Below are positions 14,512-21,801 of a stretch of DNA of 25,523 bases, in pieces (the first letter of the stretch is position 1; each line of letters begins with the position of its first letter). Under the pieces are notes generated by a model. That model was not told the DNA's origin and did no database searches. It was given only the letters and a program-made list of their open reading frames with translations. The stretch comes from ATM1 sp003577165 (GTDB lineage Bacteria; Armatimonadota; Fimbriimonadia; Fimbriimonadales; ATM1), in assembly GCA_030263715.1 (NCBI GenBank), contig SZPM01000029.1, positions 1 through 25,523 on the forward strand. The letters are read 5' to 3'. A program made the position numbers and the translations under genes.

Positions 14512-14532
14512 CTGTGACGCCGAAGGGGCGTC
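14502..14532 (+). promoter_or_regulatory. -10 element and leader hairpin of the prepilin-like gene
   Basis: TAGAAT (14502-14507) lies in the last codons of the M16-like gene. GACGCC (14516-14521) and GGCGTC (14527-14532) form a 6-bp hairpin that begins about where transcription should start. The arrangement resembles the one before the polysaccharide export gene. No good -35 is seen. Confidence 0.4.
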
Positions 14533-14546
14533 CATCCAACGGATGA
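14514..14546 (+). other. Possible 10-codon leaderless leader ORF
   Basis: A GTG 6 bases after TAGAAT opens a ten-codon frame (fMet-TPKGRPSNG). Its TGA overlaps the prepilin ATG as ATGA. The prepilin start has no clear Shine-Dalgarno, so coupling would make sense. The frame is very short and may be chance. Confidence 0.2.
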
Positions 14547-15133
14547 AGCAGCGCAGACCGGGGTTTACGATGATGGAGTTGCTGGTGGCAATGGCCATCA
14601 TCGCCATCCTGGCTGCGGTGCTGTTCCCGATCTTGGCGAGGGCGCGGCGGAAGGCGCATGAGACGGTTTGCGTGACGAATCTGCGCCAAATCGGCACGGC
14701 AATGCAGATCTACCGGCAGGACTTCGACGACAAGTTGCCCTTCCGTCTCAGTCATATCGCGAACGGCTATCTCTCGAACGTAGACTTGCTGCACTGCCCG
14801 CTCGATCCGGGCGAGGGGAAGCACACGCCGTCGGATCGGCTGGAGGGCACGCTCGAACTTCCTTCTGGCGTGAGTTACACCTGGGTCCCGAATTGGGGCA
14901 AGGCTCACGTGCTCGGCTGGTGGGGCCCGTGGCCCGCTCGCGGTTCGGGCAAGTGGTTCGACGAGACTCCGATTTCAGAATGCCACTGGCAGTGGGCGAG
15001 GCAGTACAACGCGACTTGGGAGACTGATCGCAATCGGAAGGCGTCGGCGAATGCGCTCCTCTTGCTGAAGGGCGGAGGAATCAAGTATTGGCCGGGCGCG
15101 AGAAGCGTTGAAGAGTACAACCCACAAGAGTAG
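14543..15133 (+). CDS. Type IV prepilin-like / pseudopilin protein with N-terminal methylation motif
   Basis: This 196-residue protein carries a type IV prepilin leader. A short basic leader ends at Gly7, cleavage would precede Phe8, and Glu12 is the conserved +5 glutamate (RRPGFTMMELLV). A 20-residue hydrophobic helix follows (AMAIIAILAAVLFPILA). The next segment (ARRKAHETVCVTNLRQIGTA) matches the large 'prepilin-type N-terminal cleavage/methylation' families of Armatimonadota and Planctomycetota. The rest is globular, rich in Trp and Gly (LGWWGPWPARGSGKW, CHWQWARQYNATW), with Cys residues that could pair. No pilus assembly genes are nearby, so processing must rely on a peptidase elsewhere. 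The role (pseudopilin, surface fibre or other) is unknown. Confidence 0.88.
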   Translation: MKQRRPGFTMMELLVAMAIIAILAAVLFPILARARRKAHETVCVTNLRQIGTAMQIYRQDFDDKLPFRLSHIANGYLSNVDLLHCPLDPGEGKHTPSDRLEGTLELPSGVSYTWVPNWGKAHVLGWWGPWPARGSGKWFDETPISECHWQWARQYNATWETDRNRKASANALLLLKGGGIKYWPGARSVEEYNPQE

Positions 15134-15138
15134 CCGGG

Positions 15139-15144
15139 CATAAT
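15139..15144 (+). promoter_or_regulatory. -10 element of a leaderless start (pth)
   Basis: CATAAT ends 6 bases before the GTG at 15151. No ribosome-binding site is present in the gap, and no matching -35 is visible. Transcription is predicted to begin at the start codon. Confidence 0.5.
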
Positions 15145-15150
15145 TCCGGC

Positions 15151-15762
15151 GTGGCGTTTTTTCGGCGAAAGCCGCCCCCCCAACCGACATGGCTCGTGGT
15201 GGGTCTCGGAAATTTGGGAGGAGAGTACGACGGGACTCGGCACAACGTTGGCTTCGAAGTCATTCGCGAGCTTTGCGCGCGACACGGAGTGAAGTTGACC
15301 GAGCGTCGCTTTCGCGCGCACTACGGTTTCGCCACCTTCGAGAAAGAGGGAGAGGTTGTATGCCTCGCCAAACCGATGACGTACATGAATCTCAGCGGGC
15401 AGGCGGTTTCGCAACTGAGCCGACACTTCGGCATCCCTTCGGAGCGCGTCGTGATCATCTATGACGAGATGGACTTGGATGTCGCGCGGGTTCAGGTCAA
15501 GCCGAAGGGGGGGGCCGGGACTCACAACGGCATGAAGAGCATTATCTCCTCGCTCGGCACGCAGGAGTTTCCGAGGGTCCGCATAGGAATCGGCAAGCCG
15601 ACCGTCTCCGGCGTGGACCACGTGCTGAGCCGCTTCGATCGAGACGAGATCGAGCCGATTCGGGACGCGATTCGGCGGGCGGCGGACGCATGCGAACTGA
15701 TAGTGGGGAGCGGAATCGACATCGCGATGAATCGCGTCAACTTACCGGCGGACGCCGAATGA
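15151..15762 (+). CDS. pth: Peptidyl-tRNA hydrolase
   Basis: It releases tRNA from prematurely dropped peptidyl-tRNA. The 203-residue protein has all family motifs: VVGLGNLGGEYDGTRHNVGF with catalytic His31, PMTYMNLSG with Asn80, IIYDEMDL with Asp105, and KGGAGTHNGMKSI. The first ten residues (AFFRRKPPPQ) are a basic, Pro-rich extension before the usual N-terminus. The GTG at 15151 is supported by the CATAAT box 6 bases upstream, which suggests a leaderless mRNA. Its stop overlaps the rsmG start as ATGA. Pairing of pth with rsmG is a housekeeping arrangement with no link to the surface genes upstream. Confidence 0.96.
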   Translation: MAFFRRKPPPQPTWLVVGLGNLGGEYDGTRHNVGFEVIRELCARHGVKLTERRFRAHYGFATFEKEGEVVCLAKPMTYMNLSGQAVSQLSRHFGIPSERVVIIYDEMDLDVARVQVKPKGGAGTHNGMKSIISSLGTQEFPRVRIGIGKPTVSGVDHVLSRFDRDEIEPIRDAIRRAADACELIVGSGIDIAMNRVNLPADAE

Positions 15763-16487
15763 ACCGCTCCGGGTTGAGGGACGGAGCGCGACGCCTGGGG
15801 CTCGAACTGACGGAGGAGCAGTTAGATCGGTACCAGGCTCAGGAGGGAGCGATCTACTCCGCCAACGAGCAGATGAATCTGACGCGAGTTCCCATTGAGG
15901 ATTGCTGGTCGCGTCACTTTCTCGATTCTCTCACGATCTGCTCGTTGATTCCGGAAGGTTCGTCCCTGCTCGACTTAGGGACCGGCGCAGGCTTGCCTGG
16001 GGTTTCCGTCGCGATCGCTCGGCCAGACTTCAAGGTGTTTGCACTCGACGCCCACAAAAAGACCGCCGACTTCCTGAGCAATGAGTTCGGTCCTTCGGGC
16101 GCACTTGCTGTGCTTCGTGAAGTGATTTGCGCACGAGCCGAAGTCGCTGCGCACGATCCGAACCTGCGCGCGAAGTTCGACGTGGTGACGGGCCGCGCGT
16201 TCGCTCCCTTGGAAGCGCAAGTCGAACTGAGTGTCGCGTTCGCAGTGGTCGGCGGACTGCTCCTACCGATGCGGACGTCGAATGACGAACACGACATCGA
16301 GAGAGTGAATTGGAAAGGCCTGGGCTGCGAATTGGAGCGCGTTCATCAGGTGGAACTGCCCGAGTTGAACGCGGTCCGCCTTATTCCCGTCGTTCGCAAG
16401 GCGAGGGCCACTCAGGCATCGATACCGAGACCGTGGGCGAAGATCAGGGCCCAGTCTGGACGTAAGAAATCTCTTTCTCAAGGATGA
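15759..16487 (+). CDS. rsmG: 16S rRNA (guanine-N7) methyltransferase RsmG (GidB)
   Basis: RsmG methylates N7 of G527 in 16S rRNA with S-adenosylmethionine. The 242-residue product shows the family N-terminal helix region (LTEEQLDRYQAQEGAIYSANEQMNLT without its flanks), the RHFLDSL segment, the SAM-binding loop LLDLGTGAGLPGVSVAIARP, and VVTGRAFAPLE. The ATG at 15759 overlaps the pth stop (ATGA) and aligns with the family start. An earlier in-frame start at 15690 would lie deep inside pth. Its 3' end overlaps the convergent lipoprotein gene by 44 bases, and no terminator is seen between them. Loss of RsmG in other bacteria gives low-level streptomycin resistance. Confidence 0.95.
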   Translation: MNRSGLRDGARRLGLELTEEQLDRYQAQEGAIYSANEQMNLTRVPIEDCWSRHFLDSLTICSLIPEGSSLLDLGTGAGLPGVSVAIARPDFKVFALDAHKKTADFLSNEFGPSGALAVLREVICARAEVAAHDPNLRAKFDVVTGRAFAPLEAQVELSVAFAVVGGLLLPMRTSNDEHDIERVNWKGLGCELERVHQVELPELNAVRLIPVVRKARATQASIPRPWAKIRAQSGRKKSLSQG

Positions 16488-16971
16488 AGGCGTCGGAAAT
16501 GATGTGCTTCACATCATCCGACACCTGCCCTTCGACGCTCATCAGTTTGGCATCCTTCTCTTTTGCGAGCCCGTGCGAAACGGACGGGATGAACACGATC
16601 TTGTGGTCGTGATACTTGTAGGTGCCTTCCGCAAACATCTTCTCGCTATTGCTCCACCCGTGCATTTCGAACCGGCCGTCATCGTAGACGTAGATCGCCA
16701 TGTCGGGGGGGGTCATGCCCGCCTGCCTCATTTGCGCAAACTCCTCTTCCTGCTCGGGAGTGGGGACGATTCGCCACCGACCGATGATGAGTGTCGATCT
16801 GTCTTTGAGGGTTTCAGGGCTGGCGGGCGCGAACTTCCTTTCCGCCACTGAGCCACCCGGGTCCACGCAGCCTGGCAGGGCGAAAGCCGCCGCCAGGCCG
16901 AGCACACTCGCGAGAAGCAGCGCCGACGTCGGCGTCCGGCGCCGACCGGAGAGAGAGAGGCGGAACTTCAT
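16444..16971 (-). CDS. Lipoprotein with a GRW-type domain, second of a paralogous pair
   Basis: This 175-residue exported lipoprotein is of unknown function. Residues 1-35 are a lipoprotein signal with an Arg-rich n-region and lipobox ALPGC, Cys35 being the lipidated residue. The mature domain contains IIGRWRIVPTPEQEEEF, YVYDDGRFEMHGW and EGTYKYHDHKIVFI, the pattern of a small beta-barrel. The neighbour upstream shares the same layout (IGRW..EP..EQ, FTADGKFKMTG), so the two look like a tandem duplication. It starts 6 bases after the stop of that neighbour, has no strong ribosome site of its own, and is likely cotranslated. Its end overlaps rsmG in convergent orientation by 44 bases. A run of eight G on the plus strand (16705-16712) lies in its Pro-Pro codons. 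Confidence 0.8.
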   Translation of the reverse strand: MKFRLSLSGRRRTPTSALLLASVLGLAAAFALPGCVDPGGSVAERKFAPASPETLKDRSTLIIGRWRIVPTPEQEEEFAQMRQAGMTPPDMAIYVYDDGRFEMHGWSNSEKMFAEGTYKYHDHKIVFIPSVSHGLAKEKDAKLMSVEGQVSDDVKHIISDAFILEKEISYVQTGP

Positions 16972-16977
16972 CTGTAT

Positions 16978-17505
16978 CTACTTACGCACGTATCGGACCG
17001 GAACGCCGCTGTCCTCGGGGGTGAAGTACTTTCCGTCCTCCGAGAGCGTGATCACGAGGGGCTTTCGCTCCATCTCGTTCTCGGGCTTCTTGCCCCCTAG
17101 GGATTCAGGGGTGAGAGTGGCCTTTTTGCCGTCGAGTTTCCAGGACCCGATCACAGAGACCGACTCCGTCCCGCTCGTGCCCGTCATCTTGAACTTCCCG
17201 TCGGCTGTGAACACGAACTCGCTCGACGGGATGGTGTCGCCCATCTGAGCTTTCTGCTCGGCTGAGGGCTCGAAGACCCACCTTCCGATGAGAATGCTCG
17301 CTTCGGAACTCGTGCCGCCGCTCGGCTCCGGATCCGCAGTCCCGGCGTCTGCGTTGGTTGTGCCGCCGCCGTTCGCAGTCGCCGAGTCGGTGGATGTCGT
17401 CGCATTCCCTTCCTTCTGCGTGTCGGCCGGCTTGGTTCCGCCACCGCTGCATGCAACGAGCGCGAGACAAAGCACTGCGAACGCGATCACAAAACGAAAA
17501 CTCAT
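16978..17505 (-). CDS. Lipoprotein with a GRW-type domain, first of a paralogous pair
   Basis: This 175-residue lipoprotein is of unknown function. The signal peptide ends in lipobox ALVAC (Cys19). A Ser/Thr/Gly/Asp-rich linker (about 20-70) should tether the folded part away from the membrane. The C-terminal domain (about 72-175) has ILIGRWVFEPSAEQ, FVFTADGKFKMTG, IGSWKLDGKKATLTPE and a final LSEDGKYFTPEDSG. This resembles small lipocalin-like 'DUF' barrels that report a residual weight or threshold, but I cannot name the family. The ATG at 17505 has a strong AGGAGG (17512-17517), 6 bases away. It is the first gene of a two-gene minus-strand unit and is divergent from the fusion gene at 17568, with 62 bases between them. 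Confidence 0.8.
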   Translation of the reverse strand: MSFRFVIAFAVLCLALVACSGGGTKPADTQKEGNATTSTDSATANGGGTTNADAGTADPEPSGGTSSEASILIGRWVFEPSAEQKAQMGDTIPSSEFVFTADGKFKMTGTSGTESVSVIGSWKLDGKKATLTPESLGGKKPENEMERKPLVITLSEDGKYFTPEDSGVPVRYVRK

Positions 17506-17554
17506 ATAAAACCTCCTGTCGCCCGCCGGACGCAGGGCCGGGAAGCGGCTCGGC

Positions 17555-17560
17555 TAGAAT
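17555..17560 (+). promoter_or_regulatory. -10 element of a leaderless start (fusion gene)
   Basis: TAGAAT ends 7 bases before the ATG at 17568, with no Shine-Dalgarno in between. On the other strand the overlapping TATTCT could serve the divergent lipoprotein gene. No -35 is obvious on either strand. Confidence 0.5.
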
Positions 17561-17567
17561 ACCGAAC

Positions 17568-18848
17568 ATGCCCCTTGCGGTTCCCGTCGCCCACGACTTC
17601 GTCTGCGAGTGGTGCTGGCTGGGCCTCTTCCAGGGCCGACGGATGCGCCGGGAGTTCGGAGTCGAACTCGATTGGAGACCGTATGTCCTCTTCCCAGACG
17701 ACTTGGAAGAGGAGTACAAGCCCGGAGGTCCGCCTCCACCCCCCAACAAGCCGCGCACGCCGAGCCGGCAGACGCTTGCGTTTGCGGCCGAGGGGCTTGA
17801 GTTCGAGCGCAAGCCGTACTACGATTCGCACAGCGCGCACGAGGCGGTCGAGTTTGCAAAACTGTCCGGCGTTCATGAAACGCTCATCGAGCGGCTCTAC
17901 TTCGCTCACTGGACGGAGAACGCGAACGTATCGGAGATTGCCGTCATACGGGAGTGCGCAAAGGGCCTGGGGCTGGATCTCGCCGAACTCGAAGCGTCGG
18001 TTCAGGGGCTGCGGTTCTCTGCGAACATCGTTCACTTCAACGACGCGGCGCACGCGAACGGCGTTTACAACCTGCCGACGTATTGGATTGGCGGCGAGCG
18101 GTATGCGGAGCAGCCGTGGATTCGCTTGCGGAAAGCGCTTGCAGCTTGGGCCGAAAGCGAAACTGAGTGGCCGCACATCTACGGCGCTCTTGCGTATCCG
18201 ATCAACCTGTCGAAACCAGGTTTGCCTTATGTCTTCGTCAACATGGTGGCGACGATCGACGGCAAGATCCTTTCGGGCAAGAGGGGAGAGCCGGTCGAAG
18301 ACCTGGGCAGCCCAAACGACCACAAACTGATGCGACGCATCGAGGACTCTTCGGAAGCGGTGCTCATCGGCGCAGGCTCTCAAAGGAGCACGTCCAAACT
18401 GCACTACTCGTGCGATCTGTGGAGATTCGTGGTGACGCACAGTGGGAACATCCTTGCAGAGACTCGGTTCTTTGCGGATTGCCCGACGAAGGCCGTCGTC
18501 GTGTGCGGCTCCGAGGCGGCTTTGCCTACTTTGGCGGATGGGGTCCAGATATGGCGGTCGGATGTGCCCCATGTCAACTTGCGGGAAGCGCTTCGACGGA
18601 TGCGCTCGGAACTCGGCATTCGGCGTGTACTCGTGGAGGGGGGAAGCGACTTGAACGGTCAACTCTTTCGCGACGACTTGATTGACGAGATCTTCCTCAC
18701 CGTGGCTCCGAAGATCAAGTTAGGCGAGAATGTGCCGACGATCGCAACCGCGCCTCCCTTCGACCGAAGCGCGCTCCTACAGTACGCCCTCGTCGAGGAG
18801 CATGCGATCGGCGACGAGGTTTTCCTTAGGTATCGCAGGCGTGGCTGA
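17568..18848 (+). CDS. Fusion: DsbA/FrnE-type thiol oxidoreductase plus RibD C-terminal reductase domain
   Basis: This 426-residue protein joins two domains rarely seen together. Residues about 1-200 are a DsbA-family (FrnE/HCCA-isomerase-like) thioredoxin fold. It has a CEWC active site (Cys13, Cys16) at the end of the first strand, LDWRPYVLFPDD, a Pro-rich loop (about 52-66), and the cis-proline loop NLPTYWIGG (Pro170). Residues about 219-424 are a RibD_C/DHFR-like domain: FVNMVATIDGKI, AVLIGAGSQRS, RRVLVEGGSDLNGQLFRDDL and EIFLTVAPKI. No signal peptide is present, so it acts in the cytoplasm. RibD_C proteins reduce pyrimidine or pteridine-like substrates with NAD(P)H. The substrate here is unknown, and the deaminase half of RibD is absent. 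The ATG follows a TAGAAT box by 7 bases. The EamA transporter gene overlaps its end by 8 bases. Confidence 0.88.
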   Translation: MPLAVPVAHDFVCEWCWLGLFQGRRMRREFGVELDWRPYVLFPDDLEEEYKPGGPPPPPNKPRTPSRQTLAFAAEGLEFERKPYYDSHSAHEAVEFAKLSGVHETLIERLYFAHWTENANVSEIAVIRECAKGLGLDLAELEASVQGLRFSANIVHFNDAAHANGVYNLPTYWIGGERYAEQPWIRLRKALAAWAESETEWPHIYGALAYPINLSKPGLPYVFVNMVATIDGKILSGKRGEPVEDLGSPNDHKLMRRIEDSSEAVLIGAGSQRSTSKLHYSCDLWRFVVTHSGNILAETRFFADCPTKAVVVCGSEAALPTLADGVQIWRSDVPHVNLREALRRMRSELGIRRVLVEGGSDLNGQLFRDDLIDEIFLTVAPKIKLGENVPTIATAPPFDRSALLQYALVEEHAIGDEVFLRYRRRG

Positions 18849-19749
18849 CCCGCGCCCACGGTACGGCGTTTGTTGGCCGCTGGTCTTCACTATCGTTTGT
18901 TGGGGCTTCAACTTCGTAGCCCTCAAGGTGCTCTTCCGCGAGATGCCGCCGGACGGCGTTCTGCTGGTTCGTACGGTGATCATGTACGTGCTGCTTGCCC
19001 TCTTTTGCGTGCGCGCTGGAGAGAGCCTCGCGTATCCGAAGGGTCAGGCGCTGCCGATCCTCTCCATCGGCGCGATTTCGATGGGCCTCTACATGATCCT
19101 GTTCTTCGAGGGCATGGATCGCACGGGGGGGACCGAGGGCGCGATCATCCTCGCCACATCTCCCGTCATGACCGCTTTGCTTGCGGTCTTGTTTCGCCAA
19201 GACAAGTTCAGTTGGGGCGCGATCCTCGGCGCATCACTGGCGTTTGCCGGAGTCGTTCTTGTCGTGACGAATGGCGAGGAGGTGGGCAGATCCTCATTGG
19301 TCGGCGCGCTGCTGATATTCTCCAGCGCGTTCGTGTGGGCCCTCGCGACGGTTCTTTCGCGGCCCGTGACGATTCGAATGTCACCTTTGAGGTTTCTCAC
19401 GCTTTCCATGCCGGGCAGTTTCCCAATCGTCGTCGCGTACGGAATCACGACCGTTGTGAGGACGGATTGGCCCGGCTTGACTCTTGAGTGGTGGCTTCTG
19501 ATGCTGCACCTGAGCGTGCTTGCAGGCGCGATCGGCTTTGTCGGCTTCTTCGAAGGGGTGCGACGAATTGGGGCGGCGAACACCATGCTGTATCAGTATT
19601 TCGTCCCGCCGATCGCCGGAGTGTGCGCGTACTTCTATCTCGGCGAGAGGATCACCTGGCTCGACCTTGTTGGCGTGCTTATTGTGTTCGCGGGCGTCTA
19701 CGCCTCGACTCGATCGCGTCTCAAGGCTCTCACGCAGGTGGGGGCATAG
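18841..19749 (+). CDS. EamA/DMT-family transporter
   Basis: This is a drug/metabolite exporter-type membrane protein of 302 residues with ten predicted transmembrane helices in two EamA repeats (about 8-137 and 155-290). Typical segments are FTIVCWGFNFVALKVLF in the first helix, SIGAISMGLYMILFFEGMD, ATSPVMTALLAVLF, and in the second repeat YQYFVPPIAGVCAYFYLGE and GVLIVFAGVYAST. The GTG at 18841 is chosen because it starts just before the first helix and overlaps the fusion gene stop by 8 bases. Earlier in-frame codons lie inside that gene. The tight overlap suggests it exports or imports a compound related to the fusion enzyme, but this is inference. A strong intrinsic terminator follows its stop. 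Confidence 0.9.
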   Translation: MADPRPRYGVCWPLVFTIVCWGFNFVALKVLFREMPPDGVLLVRTVIMYVLLALFCVRAGESLAYPKGQALPILSIGAISMGLYMILFFEGMDRTGGTEGAIILATSPVMTALLAVLFRQDKFSWGAILGASLAFAGVVLVVTNGEEVGRSSLVGALLIFSSAFVWALATVLSRPVTIRMSPLRFLTLSMPGSFPIVVAYGITTVVRTDWPGLTLEWWLLMLHLSVLAGAIGFVGFFEGVRRIGAANTMLYQYFVPPIAGVCAYFYLGERITWLDLVGVLIVFAGVYASTRSRLKALTQVGA

Positions 19750-19750
19750 T

Positions 19751-19795
19751 CGAGGGGCTCGCCGAAGCGATCGACAAGCCCCTCGTTCCTTTTTT
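19751..19795 (+). terminator. Rho-independent terminator after the EamA gene
   Basis: CGAGGGGCT (19751-19759) and AGCCCCTCG (19777-19785) form a perfect 9-bp stem, followed at once by TTCCTTTTTT. It begins 2 bases after the EamA stop. The minus strand lacks a T-tract, so it mainly serves the plus-strand unit. Confidence 0.9.
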
Positions 19796-19804
19796 GTACC
19801 GCGC

Positions 19805-20074
19805 TTACGATCCGCCTGAGCCTTCGCCAGACTTGAGTTTGTCCGCGCAGTCTTTGCACATCATCTTGCCGTCGACGTCGACCATGTCCGCTTTGTCATG
19901 CATCGAGCCGCAGCCCTCGCACTTCATCATCTCCGCGGTGGAAGCGTTGTTCGTCGAGGTATCCGTCGCCGACGTGGTCTTGTCCTCTGCGGCGGCCGGC
20001 TCCTCGGCCTTTTGACACCCGATGGCCGCGAAGATCAGGCTCGCGCATGCGAGCACGATCAGCCACTTCTTCAT
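19805..20074 (-). CDS. Small lipoprotein with paired CxxC metal-binding motif
   Basis: This 89-residue exported lipoprotein is of unknown function. The signal peptide ends in lipobox FAAIGC (Cys20). A Thr/Ser/Ala-rich linker (about 21-47) leads to a compact module with CEGCGSMHDKADM and CKDCADKL. These two CxxC pairs, about 20 residues apart, form a treble-clef or zinc-ribbon-like site that could hold zinc or another metal outside the cytoplasm. The ATG has an excellent AGGAGG (20082-20087), 7 bases upstream. It lies 45 bases after the AAA ATPase gene on the same strand, so the two may be cotranscribed. It faces the EamA gene convergently across the terminator. Confidence 0.82.
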   Translation of the reverse strand: MKKWLIVLACASLIFAAIGCQKAEEPAAAEDKTTSATDTSTNNASTAEMMKCEGCGSMHDKADMVDVDGKMMCKDCADKLKSGEGSGGS

Positions 20075-20119
20075 AAGTGAACCTCCTGCGGGCAGCCTCC
20101 ACGGGCCGCCCGATATGAA

Positions 20120-21691
20120 TTAAGACGCCGCAGTTGGGGGCGACGGCTTCGCCGGGACGGGCGCGGAGGAAGGGGACTCGTCGTCGCGGCTGGCGGGGCG
20201 GGCCCGCAGCCTGGCCCACTGCCGCAGCTCGTCGATCTCCTCCCGCATCATCACGCTGAGAGGCACGACGGCGCGGATCTCGTGCACGAGGTCCTCCTGC
20301 TGGAGGTCGTGTCCTCGGTCGAAAGCCAGGAACATCCCGCCGATCACGGCCTGCTCGATTTCCGCTCCAGAGAATCCCTTCGTCAGTTCCGCGAGGTCCG
20401 CAAGACTGAAAGTGCTCGGATCGCGTTTGCGCTTCTTCAGGTGGATGGCGAAGATCTCTTCGCGCTCCTTTGAATCAGGAAGGTCGATGAAGAACACCTC
20501 GTCGAATCTCCCCTTCCGAAGCAGTTCGGGGGGGAGCTGCGTGACGTCGTTCGCTGTCGCAATGAAGAAGACGGGTTGTGTCTTTTCTTGGAGCCAAGTG
20601 AGGAACGTTGCGAACACGCGAGCAGTCGTTCCTCCGTCGCTTATGCCGCTGCTTTGCGATCCGCTGAAGCCTTTCTCCAGTTCATCGGCCCAAAGCACGC
20701 ACGGTGCGATGCTCTCTGCGACGCGAATCGCCTTTCGTATGTTCTCTTCGCTTTGTCCGACGAGGCTTCCGAAAATCCGTCCGACGTCCATGCGCAGCAT
20801 CGGAAGTTTCCAATGGCTTGCGATCGCCTTCGCTATGAGCGATTTTCCGCAGCCCTGGACTCCCAAGAGGAGAACCCCTTTCGGCGCAGGGAGCCCGAAG
20901 GCGCGCGCTTCGTCGGACAAACTTCGCGACCGCTTTTGGAGCCATTCCTTCAAGTGCTCCATTCCGCCGACGTTCGTGAAGGACTCGGTCGCCGGGTAGT
21001 ACTCCAGAACGCCCGACTTCTTGACGATCTGCTTCTTTTGTTCGAGAATGATCTCGACGTCGAGTTTTTTTCTCTCGACTAGGCTTCGCGCGAGAACAGC
21101 CTCCACTTCGTCCAGCGTCAGCCCTTGGCAGGACGCCACGATCTCCTTTCGCCGCACCGGGTCGAGCTCGTGTTCCAACGCGGCGTTCTGTGACGCGGCC
21201 TGAAGAGCGAGGTCGACGACCTCGGTGATCTCCTCCGCGGTGGGGAGGGGGAATTCGACGACCGTCACTTCCTTCTCGAGCTCCATCGGAAGGCGCAGGC
21301 TCGGGGCCGTGATGATCAGTGTCTGGCTTCTCGCCTTGAGTTTTGCGGCCAGGTCTCGGAGCAGCCGAATGACACGATTGTCAACGATGTAGGGGTGGAA
21401 GTCGCGAAACACGAACACGGTCGGAGAGGCCTCGCCGTGAACCTGCGTGAGAGCGTGAAGTTCAGGTGACAGTCGCGCATTCTCGAGCGCGCCGCCGTGC
21501 TTTTCCGAGGGGCTCGGCTTCATGCCTTGCGTGAGCGACCACGTGCGGACGGGCCGATTCAGCCGCTGCGCTACGTCTTCGATGGTCGCCAGGGCCCTTT
21601 CTTCCTCCCAAGTGACCACGTAGAGAATCGGATATCGGGCGCGAATGAGGACTTCGATTTCTTGTTGAGCCGTCATGCCTGAGTCCGGCAT
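20120..21691 (-). CDS. Ycf46-like AAA family ATPase
   Basis: This 523-residue cytoplasmic ATPase has an N-terminal region (about 8-230) like that of Ycf46/SpoVK-class proteins (IEVLIRARYPILYVVTWEEERA), a degenerate ATPase-like fold that includes VFVFRDFHPY. A full AAA module follows (about 238-480): Walker A GVQGCGKS (277-284), Walker B VLWADE (332-337), sensor-1 Asn381 in FIATAND, and arginine fingers in RKGRFDE. The second-region helix LTKGFSGAEIEQAV is also typical. The C-terminal tail is Pro/Ser/Ala-rich. Ycf46 relatives are widespread, but their substrate is not settled. The ATG at 21691 is taken; a second ATG at 21676 is possible, and neither has a clear ribosome site. The gene is divergent from leuS with 110 bases between them. 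Confidence 0.9.
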   Translation of the reverse strand: MPDSGMTAQQEIEVLIRARYPILYVVTWEEERALATIEDVAQRLNRPVRTWSLTQGMKPSPSEKHGGALENARLSPELHALTQVHGEASPTVFVFRDFHPYIVDNRVIRLLRDLAAKLKARSQTLIITAPSLRLPMELEKEVTVVEFPLPTAEEITEVVDLALQAASQNAALEHELDPVRRKEIVASCQGLTLDEVEAVLARSLVERKKLDVEIILEQKKQIVKKSGVLEYYPATESFTNVGGMEHLKEWLQKRSRSLSDEARAFGLPAPKGVLLLGVQGCGKSLIAKAIASHWKLPMLRMDVGRIFGSLVGQSEENIRKAIRVAESIAPCVLWADELEKGFSGSQSSGISDGGTTARVFATFLTWLQEKTQPVFFIATANDVTQLPPELLRKGRFDEVFFIDLPDSKEREEIFAIHLKKRKRDPSTFSLADLAELTKGFSGAEIEQAVIGGMFLAFDRGHDLQQEDLVHEIRAVVPLSVMMREEIDELRQWARLRARPASRDDESPSSAPVPAKPSPPTAAS

Positions 21692-21801
21692 CTGCCGGGG
21701 GTAATGCTACCGGAGTCCCCCCTCGGAGCGTTGCGCGGCGAGGACCATCGGATCGCCGCCTTCGGTGACCGACGGATAGGACAGGGTAGAAACGGAGGTC
21801 C

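Noticed and set aside
17502..18662. Minus-strand frame of 386 codons opposite the fusion gene
   Set aside because: The sense strand encodes two recognisable domains. The antisense product is Arg-rich without motifs and lacks a ribosome site.
21765..21792. leuS promoter GTGACC-16-TAGAAA
   Set aside because: The predicted transcription start would fall after the good GGAGG site, so the two signals conflict. Evidence is too weak to list.
21692..21801. T-box leader or attenuator before leuS
   Set aside because: The gap is only 110 bases, with no T-box consensus, specifier stem or terminator hairpin seen.
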